Positions 26,872 to 35,770 of a stretch of 64,000 nt of DNA are shown here, piece by piece; the stretch's first letter is position 1, and every line of letters begins with the position of its first letter. The notes beneath the pieces are model-generated. The model had not been told where the DNA came from. It saw only the letters and a list, made by a program, of their open reading frames with translations, and did no database searches. Position numbers and translations under genes: made by a program. The stretch comes from Clostridia bacterium (GTDB lineage: Bacteria > Bacillota > Peptococcia > DRI-13 > UBA5745): NCBI GenBank assembly GCA_018434325.1, contig JAHDPO010000013.1, positions 62,001 through 126,000 of the forward strand, read 5' to 3'.

Positions 26872-27981
26872 TTATCTCAGGATAGCAGATTGAGATAGGG
26901 CATATTTCACTCTGTTGCCGTACTGCTGCGCCGTGAGCAAACCAAGCTCCGTAAATTTCTGAACAAATCCCCGGATGGTCGCATAGGCGGCGTCCCCAAA
27001 ATCCCGTTCAAGCTGTTTTGTGGAAAATTCATTGGTCCCATAAGCTGAAAGCAGGAAATTCCAAAGCTCTTTCTCTTTGGCGGTGATCTTGCCGTTTTTA
27101 AGAGCCTGATGAAAAGTGTCCAGCGTATTAGCCTGGGGGAGGGAGCCCTTAAGCTTGTTATATACATGCTCAATGAAGTACACCAAGAAGGGCGTTATAT
27201 CCAGCACGCCGCTGATTTTGGCGTTTTTTTCGGCAAGCGTATAAGCATTGTAATATTGTTTCCGGCTTCGCTCTATATAGCTGGAAAAAGGAACAAACAA
27301 AGCAGCTGAATAACCCTGCCGGCGCAGATACCACATATGCATTAAACGTGCCATACGCCCGTTGCCATCAAAATAGGGATGTAGATATGCAAAATAGAAG
27401 TGAATGGCGGCAGCTTTGAGAAGATCGTTCATGGAGCTGTCCTGCCCTATAATAGAAACGATATCGTGCCTGTAGCGGTCTCCGGCGTTTAGTTTGTCCC
27501 CTGCATCAAGATATTGGCCGATTGCTATATCATAAAGGGCAAAAATATTTTCCTCTGTGATAGCATTGGAAGGATCGGCTATGAATTCCAGTCCTTTTTT
27601 CATGCCGTATATGCGATCTTCCTGTTCGTCGCAGGGAGCGTATCCCTGTAATATTTTTCTTACACTGTCTCTGCTGAAATCGATGCTTTCAATGGTAAGC
27701 GTGGATGTTATTTCATCCTCCATAGCTTGCAGGCCGAAGCCGCCCTGTGAGCTATGGGGAGTGAGCAGCAGCTTTACCGCACTCATCCGCACCTGGGCAA
27801 TATTCTCCATATACACAACATTATTACCGCCGAAATCCCGGATAGGGAGAGATTTGTATACGCTTGTTTTAAAAAGCCCAATCAGTTCATTCATATTTGC
27901 GTCAGGATATTTATAGCTAAGTTTCTCCAGGTCACTGATGCTCTTGTCGGACAGTATTCTTGCATATAATGCGGCATCCAT
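26872..27981 (-). CDS. Fic family protein
   Basis: A 369-residue Fic-domain protein. The core HPYFDGNGRMARLMH (near residue 225) carries the catalytic His and the phosphate-binding loop used to transfer AMP, or another phosphate-containing group, to target hydroxyls. An N-terminal helical domain precedes it. The last ~90 residues look like a winged-helix region (AYGTNEFSTKQLERDFGDAA). An inhibitory (S/T)xxxE(G/N) motif was not assigned. ATG 27981 follows AGGAGGTGAAAAGC; the longer frame to 28017 overlaps this site. A lone gene flanked by repeats, possibly an accessory or acquired gene, with no antitoxin partner visible. Confidence 0.88.
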   Translation of the reverse strand: MDAALYARILSDKSISDLEKLSYKYPDANMNELIGLFKTSVYKSLPIRDFGGNNVVYMENIAQVRMSAVKLLLTPHSSQGGFGLQAMEDEITSTLTIESIDFSRDSVRKILQGYAPCDEQEDRIYGMKKGLEFIADPSNAITEENIFALYDIAIGQYLDAGDKLNAGDRYRHDIVSIIGQDSSMNDLLKAAAIHFYFAYLHPYFDGNGRMARLMHMWYLRRQGYSAALFVPFSSYIERSRKQYYNAYTLAEKNAKISGVLDITPFLVYFIEHVYNKLKGSLPQANTLDTFHQALKNGKITAKEKELWNFLLSAYGTNEFSTKQLERDFGDAAYATIRGFVQKFTELGLLTAQQYGNRVKYALSQSAILR

Positions 27982-28155
27982 GCTTTTCACCTCCTGATTG
28001 ATATATTCTAGTATCATTATATATCAGTTTATCGGATTTTAAACCGAATGGCAAGCAGTGCTGTGGCAGTTCCGTAAATTTTCTGCAACAATAGACCGTC
28101 CCGCCGCATATAATGATCAGAATCGCAGATAAGTATAAGATTGGAGTGGAGCGGC

Positions 28156-29301
28156 ATGGAGACTATCTATTTAGATAACGGAGCCACCAGCTTTCCCAAG
28201 GCTCCGGGCTTAGGCCAGGCTATGGCGGATTATTTGGATAACAATGGAGTTAACATCAACAGAGGCAGTTATCAGCCGGCCGCTGCCGCTGCCGGCGGGG
28301 TGCTGGAGACAAGGGAGCTTTTGGGCGAGCTTTTTCATTATAAGGACACGTCCCGGATCATTTTTTCTCCCGGAGTTACCTTCAGCCTCAACATGATCAT
28401 CAAGGGGCTGCTGAAACCGGGAGATCACTGCATTGTCAGCTCCATGGAACATAACGGCGTGATGCGGCCCCTGGTACAGATGGCGGCTAAGGGCGTAAGC
28501 TTTGACCGGGCCCCCTGCGACCGCCGGGGCCGTCTGGTGCTGCCGGAGTTTGAGAAGCTTTTTCGGCCCAATACCAAGCTGGTGGTGATGCTGCATGCCT
28601 CCAATGTCTGCGGCACTTTACTGCCGATAGCCAAAGTGGCGAAAATCTGCCGGGAAAAAGCTATACCTTTCGTTCTTGATGCCGCTCAGACAGCGGGCCA
28701 TATCGATATCAATATGGAGGAGTTAGGCCTGGCCGGACTTTGCTTTCCCGCCCACAAGGGCCTGATGGGGCCCGGCGGCATCGGCGGCATGATCGTTACG
28801 CCGTTGCTGGCAGCGGAGCTGGAGCCTTTGGTGGCAGGAGGCACCGGCAGCCATTCCGAATCCGAGGAAGTACCGCCGGAATTACCGGAGCGCTTTGAGG
28901 CTGGCACCATGAATATTGCCGGTATCTTTGGCCTGCGCCACAGCCTGCAATTCATCAAAAACCAATCTCTCGAGGCTATTCATCATAAAGAAATGATCCT
29001 TACCGCCTGTTTTCTCGACGGCATCAAAAGAATGGAGAGCATACGCGTTGTAGGCGAGCCGGGTATTTCTAACCGGATGGCCGTAGTTTCTCTGGACTTT
29101 CTCAACCGGGATAACGCCGAAATCGCTTTTCAGCTGGCGGAGCAATATGGCATTATGACCCGCAGCGGTCTGCAATGCGCCCCTTCGGCACACAAAACCC
29201 TGGGGACTTTTCCCCAGGGCACTGTAAGGTTTTCTTTCAGTTATTTTAATACGGAGGAGCAAATCGACAAAGCCGTCGAGGCGGTAAGAGCTTTGGCCTA
29301 G
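28156..29301 (+). CDS. Cysteine desulfurase family protein (class V aminotransferase)
   Basis: A 381-residue fold-type I PLP enzyme. IYLDNGATSFPK at the start, SMEHNGVMRP near residue 98, and FPAHKGLMGPGGIGG near 200 containing the PLP lysine are visible. RSGLQCAPSAH near 340 holds the catalytic cysteine for persulfide or selenide transfer. The sequence type matches the family found beside selD and Se-dependent molybdenum hydroxylase genes in Enterococcus and clostridia. It may therefore mobilise sulfur or selenium for the xanthine and nicotinate dehydrogenases in this window; that link is inference. ATG 28156 is chosen over the TTG at 28141. Convergent with fabZ. Confidence 0.82.
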   Translation: METIYLDNGATSFPKAPGLGQAMADYLDNNGVNINRGSYQPAAAAAGGVLETRELLGELFHYKDTSRIIFSPGVTFSLNMIIKGLLKPGDHCIVSSMEHNGVMRPLVQMAAKGVSFDRAPCDRRGRLVLPEFEKLFRPNTKLVVMLHASNVCGTLLPIAKVAKICREKAIPFVLDAAQTAGHIDINMEELGLAGLCFPAHKGLMGPGGIGGMIVTPLLAAELEPLVAGGTGSHSESEEVPPELPERFEAGTMNIAGIFGLRHSLQFIKNQSLEAIHHKEMILTACFLDGIKRMESIRVVGEPGISNRMAVVSLDFLNRDNAEIAFQLAEQYGIMTRSGLQCAPSAHKTLGTFPQGTVRFSFSYFNTEEQIDKAVEAVRALA

Positions 29302-29321
29302 TGCTGTGCTGATACATAGTA

Positions 29322-29729
29322 CTAGGTCAGCATAAAGGAGAATTCTGCCTGGGCGCAGAGCTTGTCATCGACGTAGACCTTGCCTTCCGCAAAATAAAAG
29401 GGCTTCCGTGATTTGGTGATCCGGCAGTGGCAGCGGACGCGATCCCCCGGCTTTACGGGCTGGCGGAAGCGGACGTTGTTGAGGCTGGTGTAATAAGTCT
29501 GGTCGGCCTTTTCTTCTGCCAGGCAAACGGCGCAGGATTGAGCCAGCATTTCGCAAAGTATAACGCCGGGCACCACCGGATTGCCGGGAAAATGGCCTTG
29601 CAGGAAGAACTCGTCGCCCCGGACGTCATAATAAGCGGTGGCGCTGCCGTCTTCGTTAAGGTAGGCTTCCTCCACCAAAAGCATAGGCTCCCGGTGGGGC
29701 AATATGGCTTTAATTTCTTCTTTATTCAT
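29322..29729 (-). CDS. fabZ: 3-hydroxyacyl-ACP dehydratase FabZ
   Basis: A 135-residue hot-dog dehydratase. GHFPGNPVVPGVILCEMLAQ (about residues 45-64) carries the catalytic His and Glu. It removes water from 3-hydroxyacyl-ACP in fatty-acid elongation. Last gene of the fab operon, 14 bases after fabF. The acc genes that often follow fabZ in Firmicutes are not here; the next gene is convergent. Confidence 0.95.
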   Translation of the reverse strand: MNKEEIKAILPHREPMLLVEEAYLNEDGSATAYYDVRGDEFFLQGHFPGNPVVPGVILCEMLAQSCAVCLAEEKADQTYYTSLNNVRFRQPVKPGDRVRCHCRITKSRKPFYFAEGKVYVDDKLCAQAEFSFMLT

Positions 29730-29743
29730 CTTCGGGTCTCCAA

Positions 29744-30976
29744 TCAGTCTGCCGGCACAAAGGCCACTACGCTGTTGTGGCCGCCAAAGCCTAAAGAGGT
29801 GGAGAGGGCAAAGTCGCAGGCAGCCGTAACCTTTTGATTGGGGGTATAGTTGAGATCGCAGTCGGGGTCGGATTCCTTATAGCCCATGGTGGGAGGAATG
29901 ACGCCTTCGTGCAGAGCCTTGACGGCGGCAATGGCCTCGGCGGCGCCGGCGGCCCCCAGCATATGGCCGGTCATGGATTTGGTGCTGCTGATATGCAAGC
30001 TTTTGGCTGTTTCTATGCCAAAGGCTTTTTTAATGGCCAGAGTTTCTGCTTTGTCATTAAGAGGAGTGGAAGTGCCATGGGCGTTGTAATAGACCTGCAT
30101 GCCTTCCCGGTAGCCGGCCTCGGCCAAGGCCTGGCGGATGGCATTGGTTGCCCCTTCCGCTTCCGGATGGGGAGCGGTGATATGGTAAGCGTCGCTGGTG
30201 TTGCCGTAGCCTTTGATCTCCGCGTAAATCTTAGCGCCCCGGGCTTTGGCGTGCTCGTATTCTTCCAGCACCAAGATAGCGGCCCCTTCGCCCATGACGA
30301 AACCGTCCCGGTTTTTATCAAAGGGGGTGGAGCTTTCCATGGGGAGGTTTTTCGTGGATAGAGCCTGGCAATTGATAAAGCCTGCGGTAGCCAAAGCGTT
30401 GATCGGGGCCTCGGTGCCGCCGGCAATGATGGCGTCGGCATAGCCGTGCTTAATGGCCCGGAAGGCCTCGCCCACAGTATGGGTGGAGGTGGCGCAGGCG
30501 GTAACTACCGGCAGGGTGGGGCCCATGGCTTGATATTTGATGGAAATATTGCCGGTAGCCATGTTGGAGATCATCATGGGAATAAAAAAGGGTGAGATCC
30601 GGCGAGGCCCGTCAGAAAGCAGCTTTTCGTGGCCGCCCATAAAGGTGTCCATGCCGCCGATACCGGAGCCTACGTAAACGCCGAGGCGTTCCGGCTTCAC
30701 CTGGCCCATAATGCCGCTGTCCCCCATAGCCTGGGCTGCAGCGGCCAAAGCGTATTGGCTGTAGGGATCTGTACGGCGGACATCGTTCTTATCCATATAG
30801 AGAGTGGGATCAAAGTCCTTCACTTCCGCCGCTATGTTTACTTTAAAACCGGTAGTATCAAACTTGGTAATAAAATCAATGCCTACCTTACCGGCAAGCA
30901 AGGACTGCCAGTAGGCGTCCAAGGTATTGCCGATGGGAGTAACGGCTCCCATTCCTGTTATTACTACTCTTTTCAC
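29744..30976 (-). CDS. fabF: 3-oxoacyl-ACP synthase II FabF
   Basis: A 410-residue condensing enzyme. TACATSTHTVGEA (near residue 160) holds the nucleophilic Cys; NAHGTSTPLNDKAE (near 300) and TKSMTGHMLGAAG (near 335) hold the two His. It elongates acyl-ACP with malonyl-ACP. GTG 30976 is preferred: it overlaps the fabG stop as GTGA and has GGGGGG 8 bases upstream. The ATG at 30982 would be only 2 bases from that site. Confidence 0.95.
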   Translation of the reverse strand: MKRVVITGMGAVTPIGNTLDAYWQSLLAGKVGIDFITKFDTTGFKVNIAAEVKDFDPTLYMDKNDVRRTDPYSQYALAAAAQAMGDSGIMGQVKPERLGVYVGSGIGGMDTFMGGHEKLLSDGPRRISPFFIPMMISNMATGNISIKYQAMGPTLPVVTACATSTHTVGEAFRAIKHGYADAIIAGGTEAPINALATAGFINCQALSTKNLPMESSTPFDKNRDGFVMGEGAAILVLEEYEHAKARGAKIYAEIKGYGNTSDAYHITAPHPEAEGATNAIRQALAEAGYREGMQVYYNAHGTSTPLNDKAETLAIKKAFGIETAKSLHISSTKSMTGHMLGAAGAAEAIAAVKALHEGVIPPTMGYKESDPDCDLNYTPNQKVTAACDFALSTSLGFGGHNSVVAFVPAD

Positions 30977-31719
30977 ATGCATAACCCCCCATCGATTTGA
31001 ATCACGGCGCCGGTAATGTAAGAAGCGTCCTCGGAAGCCAGAAAGGCTACCGCCTTGGCGATTTCGCCGGGCTGCCCCATTCTTTTTAAGGGAATGGAAG
31101 CAAGGGCTCCTTCTTTGACTTTATCCGGCAGCTTTGCCGTCATATCGCTTTCAATAAAGCCCGGCGCTACGGCGTTGCAGGTAACGTTTCTGCCGGCCAG
31201 TTCCCGGGCCACGGTTTTGGTCAGGCCGATCATGCCGGCTTTGGCGCTGGCGTAGTTGGCCTGGCCGGCGTTGCCCATGATGCCGGCTACGGAAGAGATA
31301 TTGATGATCCTCCCGGAGCGCTGCTTCATCATCGGGCTGTAAATATGCCGGATCATATTGAAGGCGCCTTTTAAATTGGCGTTGATGACCTCGTCGAAAC
31401 TGGCCTCGCTCATCGAAAGCAGCAGGCCGTCTTTCGTAATGCCTGCGTTATTGACTAAAATGTCGACTTTGCCGAAAAAGCTAATGATTTCTTTAACCGT
31501 ATCCTTAGTGGCATCGAAGGAAGCCACGTCGCAGCGATAGGCTTTGGCCTTCACCGCCAGCTGCTCCAGCTGAGCGCAGGTTTCCAAAGCGGCTGCTTCG
31601 CTGCCATAGTAGAGGATAGCCACATCGGCGCCTTGGACGGCCAGCTCCAAAGCGATGGCCTTGCCGATGCCCCGGCTGCCGCCGGTGACGATTGCCGTTT
31701 TATTTTTCAAATTTGTCAT
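30973..31719 (-). CDS. fabG: 3-oxoacyl-ACP reductase FabG
   Basis: A 248-residue short-chain dehydrogenase. The NADPH loop TGGSRGIGKAIAL is at residues 12-24, NNAG near 90, and the catalytic Ser and Tyr-x3-Lys lie in SSVAGIMGNAGQANYASAKAG (about 141-161, key residues S, Y, K). It reduces 3-oxoacyl-ACP. Its ATG overlaps the fabD stop (ATGA) and its stop overlaps the fabF start, so the three genes are translationally coupled. Confidence 0.95.
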   Translation of the reverse strand: MTNLKNKTAIVTGGSRGIGKAIALELAVQGADVAILYYGSEAAALETCAQLEQLAVKAKAYRCDVASFDATKDTVKEIISFFGKVDILVNNAGITKDGLLLSMSEASFDEVINANLKGAFNMIRHIYSPMMKQRSGRIINISSVAGIMGNAGQANYASAKAGMIGLTKTVARELAGRNVTCNAVAPGFIESDMTAKLPDKVKEGALASIPLKRMGQPGEIAKAVAFLASEDASYITGAVIQIDGGLCM

Positions 31720-32648
31720 GATTCTTTAGGTCCTCCGTTGTTTCCCCCAAGGGCGGCCAGGGTTTGCTCCAGGCTGGCCTGATCTTCCACGTTGAGGGTA
31801 GTGACCTGGGGCAGGATTTTGCTGACCAGGCCGCAAAGAGTTTTGCCGGCTCCCAGCTCCACGAAAGTATCCACACCCTCAGCGGCCAGATATTCGATGG
31901 AGGACTGCCAATAGAGAGGGCTGTTGATTTGCCGGAAAAGCAGGTCCTTGCCGGTATAGGGCCGGCCGGTAACGTTGGAGATCACCGGCGCTGCCGGAGT
32001 GGCAAAGGCCAGATCGGCAAATTCCGCCGCCAAGGTTGCCGCCGCCTGATCCATAAAAGGAGAGTGGAAGCCGCCGCTGACAGCAAGCTTCAGGGCTTTA
32101 CCACCGGCGGCTTTAACTGCCGCCTGAAAAGGAGCGGCAGCATCGGTCTGGCAAGCCACCACCGTTTGATTGGCGCTGTTGTAATTGGCAGGGTAGCATT
32201 GGGGGAAGCCGCCGGCAATTTCTTCTATGGCGGCGGCGTTAAGACCCATCACGGCAAACATGGTGCTGCCGCTTTCCCGGGAACATTGGTCCATCAGCTC
32301 GCCCCGGCGGCAGACGAAGCGGAAAGCGTCTTCATCGCTAAGGCTTGCGGCAAAGGCTAAAGCAGGGATTTCCCCCAGGGAGAAACCGGCGATGAAATCC
32401 GGCCTGCCGCCGGCTGCCGCTAAGGTGCGGGCTGCCGCCAGTCCGACGCAGAACAAGGCAGGCTGAGTCACCTTGGTGACGGTCAGCTCTTCTTTGGAAG
32501 CGGAGAAGCATTGCTCGGAGGTGCCGGGGCGGATGCCGTCGGCCATGGTGAAAACAGCCCGGGCTGCCGGTGAGGCTTCCCACAATTCTTTGCCCATGCC
32601 GGTGTATTGCGCTCCCTGGCCGGCAAAAAGAAAAGCTATTTTACCCAT
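31716..32648 (-). CDS. fabD: Malonyl-CoA:ACP transacylase FabD
   Basis: A 310-residue acyltransferase. FLFAGQGAQYTGMG is at the N-terminus, the nucleophile elbow is AGFSLGE near residue 91, and the catalytic His is in SGGFHSPFMD near 200. It loads malonate onto ACP for FabH and FabF. It overlaps the end of fabK by 13 bases and the start of fabG by 4, fitting a tightly coupled operon. Confidence 0.95.
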   Translation of the reverse strand: MGKIAFLFAGQGAQYTGMGKELWEASPAARAVFTMADGIRPGTSEQCFSASKEELTVTKVTQPALFCVGLAAARTLAAAGGRPDFIAGFSLGEIPALAFAASLSDEDAFRFVCRRGELMDQCSRESGSTMFAVMGLNAAAIEEIAGGFPQCYPANYNSANQTVVACQTDAAAPFQAAVKAAGGKALKLAVSGGFHSPFMDQAAATLAAEFADLAFATPAAPVISNVTGRPYTGKDLLFRQINSPLYWQSSIEYLAAEGVDTFVELGAGKTLCGLVSKILPQVTTLNVEDQASLEQTLAALGGNNGGPKES

Positions 32649-33580
32649 GTTGCCGCCTCCTTGAATCTTGCTGCCGCTTCGGCAAATAATTCTTCAATGA
32701 TTTCTTTGGCGGGCTGCTCTTTGTTGACCAGGCCGCTGATCTGACCGGCCATGAAGCAGCCGTTTTTCTCGTCGCCTTCTTTGACAGCCCGGCGCAGTGC
32801 CCCGGCTCCGAAGGCTTCCAGCTCTTCCAGACTCATGTCGCTTTGCATCTCGTTTTTCAGGAACTGATGAGTAAAAGGCGACTTGAGGGCCCGGACGGGA
32901 TGGCCCAGCCGCCGGCCGGTGGTCATAGTGGCGATATCCCCTGCCGCCAGAATTTTCTTTTTATATATCTCGTGAATGGTACATTCTTTGGCCACCAGAA
33001 ATCTGGTGCCCAGCTGGACGCCGCAGGCTCCCAGCATGAAGGCTGCCGCCACACCCCGGCCGTCGCCGATACCGCCGGCGGCAATGACCGGCAGCTGCAC
33101 CGCATCACAAACCTGGGGCACTAAGGCCATAGTATTCAATTCGCCGATATGGCCGCCGGATTCGCCGCCTTCGGCAATGACGGCGGTGGCGCCGGCCCGC
33201 TGAACCAGCTTGGCGACGCCGGTAGAGGGAACGACGGGGATCACTTTAATCCCTGCCGCCAGCCAAGCCTTCATATATTTAGTGGGCAGGCCGGCCCCTG
33301 TGGTCACCACCGGCACTTTTTCTTCCGCCACCAAGGCGGCGATCTCTTCCACAAAAGGGCTCATCATCATAATATTGACGCCAAAGGGTTTATTCGTGCG
33401 GGCCCGGGTCTGCCGGATCTGCTCCCGGACGTAGTCGGCAGGGGCGCTGCCGGCAGAGATAATGCCCAAACCGCCGGCTTCGGATACGGCGGCAGCCAGG
33501 CTATAATCGGAAACCCAGGCCATGCCGCCCTGAAAAATCGGGTACTCGATGCCCAGAAGTTCACATAAGATCGTTTTCAT
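32636..33580 (-). CDS. fabK: Enoyl-ACP reductase II FabK (FMN-dependent)
   Basis: A 314-residue FMN TIM-barrel enoyl reductase of the nitronate monooxygenase-like fold: YPIFQGGMAWVSD, GGLGIISAGSAP, EGGESGGHIG and AAGGIGDGRGVAAAFMLGA. FabK replaces FabI in many Firmicutes and reduces the enoyl-ACP double bond. Placed between acpP and fabD as in Streptococcus and clostridial fab operons. No fabI is visible in the window. Confidence 0.95.
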   Translation of the reverse strand: MKTILCELLGIEYPIFQGGMAWVSDYSLAAAVSEAGGLGIISAGSAPADYVREQIRQTRARTNKPFGVNIMMMSPFVEEIAALVAEEKVPVVTTGAGLPTKYMKAWLAAGIKVIPVVPSTGVAKLVQRAGATAVIAEGGESGGHIGELNTMALVPQVCDAVQLPVIAAGGIGDGRGVAAAFMLGACGVQLGTRFLVAKECTIHEIYKKKILAAGDIATMTTGRRLGHPVRALKSPFTHQFLKNEMQSDMSLEELEAFGAGALRRAVKEGDEKNGCFMAGQISGLVNKEQPAKEIIEELFAEAAARFKEAATWVK

Positions 33581-33653
33581 GTTAATGCGATATCCTCCAA
33601 ATCAATAGGTATAACGAGGCGTTAGAAGCAGGGAAAGCCTGCTGAAAAAATGA

Positions 33654-33875
33654 TCAGGCAGTCAGGCTGTTGATCAGAGAGACGAGATCGCCTACCGTCT
33701 GCAGGGTTTCATCGGCCTCGATGGTGATGCCGAACTCTTCTTCAAAGGCCATGATCAGCTCCACGGTATCCAGGGAATCAAAGCCCAGGGATTCCAGGGT
33801 GGATGCGGCGGTGATTTCGGCAGGATTCAATTCTTTCTTTTCTGCGATTAAATTAGTTACTTTTTCTAAGGTCAT
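33654..33875 (-). CDS. acpP: Acyl carrier protein
   Basis: A 73-residue acidic ACP. The Ser in [11 protein letters not shown] (near residue 35) takes the 4'-phosphopantetheine. ATG 33875 is chosen because GAGGAGG lies 8 bases upstream; a longer in-frame reading to 33992 overlaps the end of fabH and is basic, unlike any ACP. Confidence 0.95.
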   Translation of the reverse strand: MTLEKVTNLIAEKKELNPAEITAASTLESLGFDSLDTVELIMAFEEEFGITIEADETLQTVGDLVSLINSLTA

Positions 33876-33898
33876 TGTTGGTTCCTCCTCAATTTTGA

Positions 33899-34855
33899 TT
33901 AAAGCTTTATTACGCAGGCGCCGGTGGTAAAACCGCCGCCGAAGGCTGATAAAACGATGATATCGCCCCTTTGGATCTTGCCCTGCCGCCACAGATCATC
34001 CAGCACAAGGGGGATGCTGGCGGAAGAGGTGTTGCCGTAATGATCGATGCCCACGGCCGTTTGTTCCTCGGAAAAGCCTAACAGTTTGGCGGCGCTTTGA
34101 ATGATCCGGATATTGGCCTGATGGGGAATCACCATTTTAACTTGGGCCGGCGTAAGCCCCGCTTGAGCCAAGACTTTTTTGACATCCTTGGCCATGGCGC
34201 CCACGGCAAATTTAAACACCTTGCGGCCGTCCATGCTGAGGGTAGTGGGTCTGGAAGGCCATTGGCTGAAAGGATTGTTGTTGTTGAAGCCGGGAACCAG
34301 CAGAGCCAGATCTTTATCCCCTTGTGCCGTCAGGACGCTGGCCAGGAGCCCGTCGCCTTTTTGCAGCACTACGGCGCCGGCGCCGTCGCCAAAGAGAACA
34401 CAGGTGGAGCGGTGGCTCCAGTCCAACTGCTTGGACATTATTTCGCAGGCCACCACCAGCACTTTCTCAGCCCGGCCGCTGTCCAGGTAAGCTGCCGCAG
34501 CATCCAGGGCATAAACAAAGCCGGTGCAGGCGGCATTGAGATCGAAAGCAGGGCAATGAGCGCCGATTTCCTGCTGCACCATGCAGGCCAAGGAAGGGGT
34601 GACGTTATCGCCTTGCAAAGTGGCGCAAATGATCAGATCCAAATCCGCTGCCGCCATGCCGGCATTATCCAGGGCGTGGGAAGCGGCGGCGGCGGCCAGC
34701 TCCAGGCCGGTTTCCGTAGTGGCGATAAACCTGGATTTAATGCCGCTGCGGCTGGAGATCCATTCGTCATTGGTATCCACTATCGTGGAAAGCTGGTCGT
34801 TGGTTAAGGAAAATTGCGGATGGGCTTTGCCCGTTCCCATAATTTGAAAGCTCAT
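33899..34855 (-). CDS. fabH: 3-oxoacyl-ACP synthase III FabH
   Basis: A 318-residue initiating condensing enzyme. The catalytic triad is visible: Cys in [11 protein letters not shown] (near 112), His in [10 protein letters not shown] (near 245) and Asn in [11 protein letters not shown] (near 275). It joins acetyl-CoA, or a branched primer, to malonyl-ACP. It begins directly after the fabT stop codon. Confidence 0.95.
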   Translation of the reverse strand: MSFQIMGTGKAHPQFSLTNDQLSTIVDTNDEWISSRSGIKSRFIATTETGLELAAAAASHALDNAGMAAADLDLIICATLQGDNVTPSLACMVQQEIGAHCPAFDLNAACTGFVYALDAAAAYLDSGRAEKVLVVACEIMSKQLDWSHRSTCVLFGDGAGAVVLQKGDGLLASVLTAQGDKDLALLVPGFNNNNPFSQWPSRPTTLSMDGRKVFKFAVGAMAKDVKKVLAQAGLTPAQVKMVIPHQANIRIIQSAAKLLGFSEEQTAVGIDHYGNTSSASIPLVLDDLWRQGKIQRGDIIVLSAFGGGFTTGACVIKL

Positions 34856-35308
34856 TTATTTCTCCAATTTTATAGCGTTTTTTGCAAAATATTGATTTAG
34901 GCGTAAAACGCCGTTATAAAAAACTTGTTTTTCCGCTTCGGTCATATCCTGGGTAATGGTGTTGACCATTTTCCGGTGGAAGAAATGATGGAGCCGATAG
35001 ACCCGTTTACCCGCCTTCGTCAGAGAGATATAAACTGATCTGCCGTCGGAGGGGTTCTTTTCTTTGATCAAAAACCCTTTGGCTACCAGCTTGTTTACGG
35101 CGATGGTTACTGAGGCCAGGGTAATGTTGAGGGCGGAAGCAATATCGCTGATGGTAGCCGCCTCCCGGCGTCCGATGGCGTCGATGAGATGGACCTCGCT
35201 GATGGAAGCGTCGATATCGTTATCCCGCAGGTTTGCTTCCTCGATCTTCAAGATATATTCAAAAGTCTCGGTCAGCAAATCGCTCAATTGGTTCTTGAAA
35301 TCGGCCAA
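34856..35308 (-). CDS. fabT: MarR-family fatty-acid operon regulator FabT
   Basis: A 150-residue MarR-type winged-helix protein: helix-turn-helix around AATISDIASALNITLASVT (about 50-68) and the wing NPSDGRSVYISLT (about 85-97). As first gene of the fab operon it matches FabT, which represses fab genes with acyl-ACP as corepressor. The start is TTG 35308, with GGGAGG 11 bases upstream. A perfect palindrome (35335-35351) overlapping its own transcription start suggests autoregulation. Confidence 0.9.
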   Translation of the reverse strand: MADFKNQLSDLLTETFEYILKIEEANLRDNDIDASISEVHLIDAIGRREAATISDIASALNITLASVTIAVNKLVAKGFLIKEKNPSDGRSVYISLTKAGKRVYRLHHFFHRKMVNTITQDMTEAEKQVFYNGVLRLNQYFAKNAIKLEK

Positions 35309-35334
35309 ATCTATTGGCGCCTCCCTTCGATTAG

Positions 35335-35351
35335 TTAGTTAGTCTATCTAA
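35335..35351 (-). promoter_or_regulatory. FabT-type operator palindrome
   Basis: TTAG-T-TAG-T-CTA-T-CTAA reads as a 17-base palindrome around a central base. It begins at the last base of the fab -10 element, so it covers the transcription start, an ideal repressor site for the FabT encoded next to it. The divergent operon starts 21 bases away and may share the control. Confidence 0.65.
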
Positions 35352-35378
35352 TTATATAGCGGTGGAGGAAAATGTCAA
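35351..35378 (-). promoter_or_regulatory. Sigma-A promoter of the fab operon
   Basis: On the minus strand, TTGACA (35378-35373), a 16-base spacer and TATAAT (35356-35351): both hexamers are perfect consensus. The -35 hexamer overlaps the first codons of the divergent gene at 35372. Confidence 0.8.
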
Positions 35379-35758
35379 TAGAAAAATTATTTGGCAGCTG
35401 CTCAAAATTGCAGATATTCCCCCGGCATGCTGGTTATTCTGTAGTGGTCCAAGGACTTTATGACGATGTGAAAAGATGCTGCAATAAGATGGGGCTGAAA
35501 GTCCATACCACCAATCATTCTCTGGGCATTTGGGGCAAAAAAGAAAAGCTGCCCTCTCAGGAATTGCTGGAGATCACCACCATGTGCGGCCATGGCATGG
35601 TGCCTGCCAGTCTGGTTAAGGATGCCCTCAATGATATTAAAACAGGCAAATCAACGGTGAAGGAAGCGGCCTTGAAGCTGACCAGGCCTTGTGTCTGCGG
35701 CACATTTAATCCGGACCGGGCCGAAAGGCTGCTGGCCAAAATAGCGGAAAAGAAGTAA
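35372..35758 (+). CDS. Uncharacterised Cys-motif protein (short paralog of the 36502 gene)
   Basis: A 128-residue protein I do not recognise. From about residue 22 onward it aligns along its length with the C-terminal half of the protein at 36502: HTTNHSLGIWGKKEKLP, TTMCGHGMV and the Cys pair PCVCGTFN are shared. The invariant MCGHGM and PCxC motifs could bind metal or an Fe-S cluster; that is inference. The start ATG 35372 has GGTGGAGG only 3 bases away, so a later start is possible. First gene of a four-gene unit with a ferredoxin-like protein and an amidohydrolase. Confidence 0.7.
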   Translation: MSIEKLFGSCSKLQIFPRHAGYSVVVQGLYDDVKRCCNKMGLKVHTTNHSLGIWGKKEKLPSQELLEITTMCGHGMVPASLVKDALNDIKTGKSTVKEAALKLTRPCVCGTFNPDRAERLLAKIAEKK

Positions 35759-35770
35759 AGGGGTGAAGTC

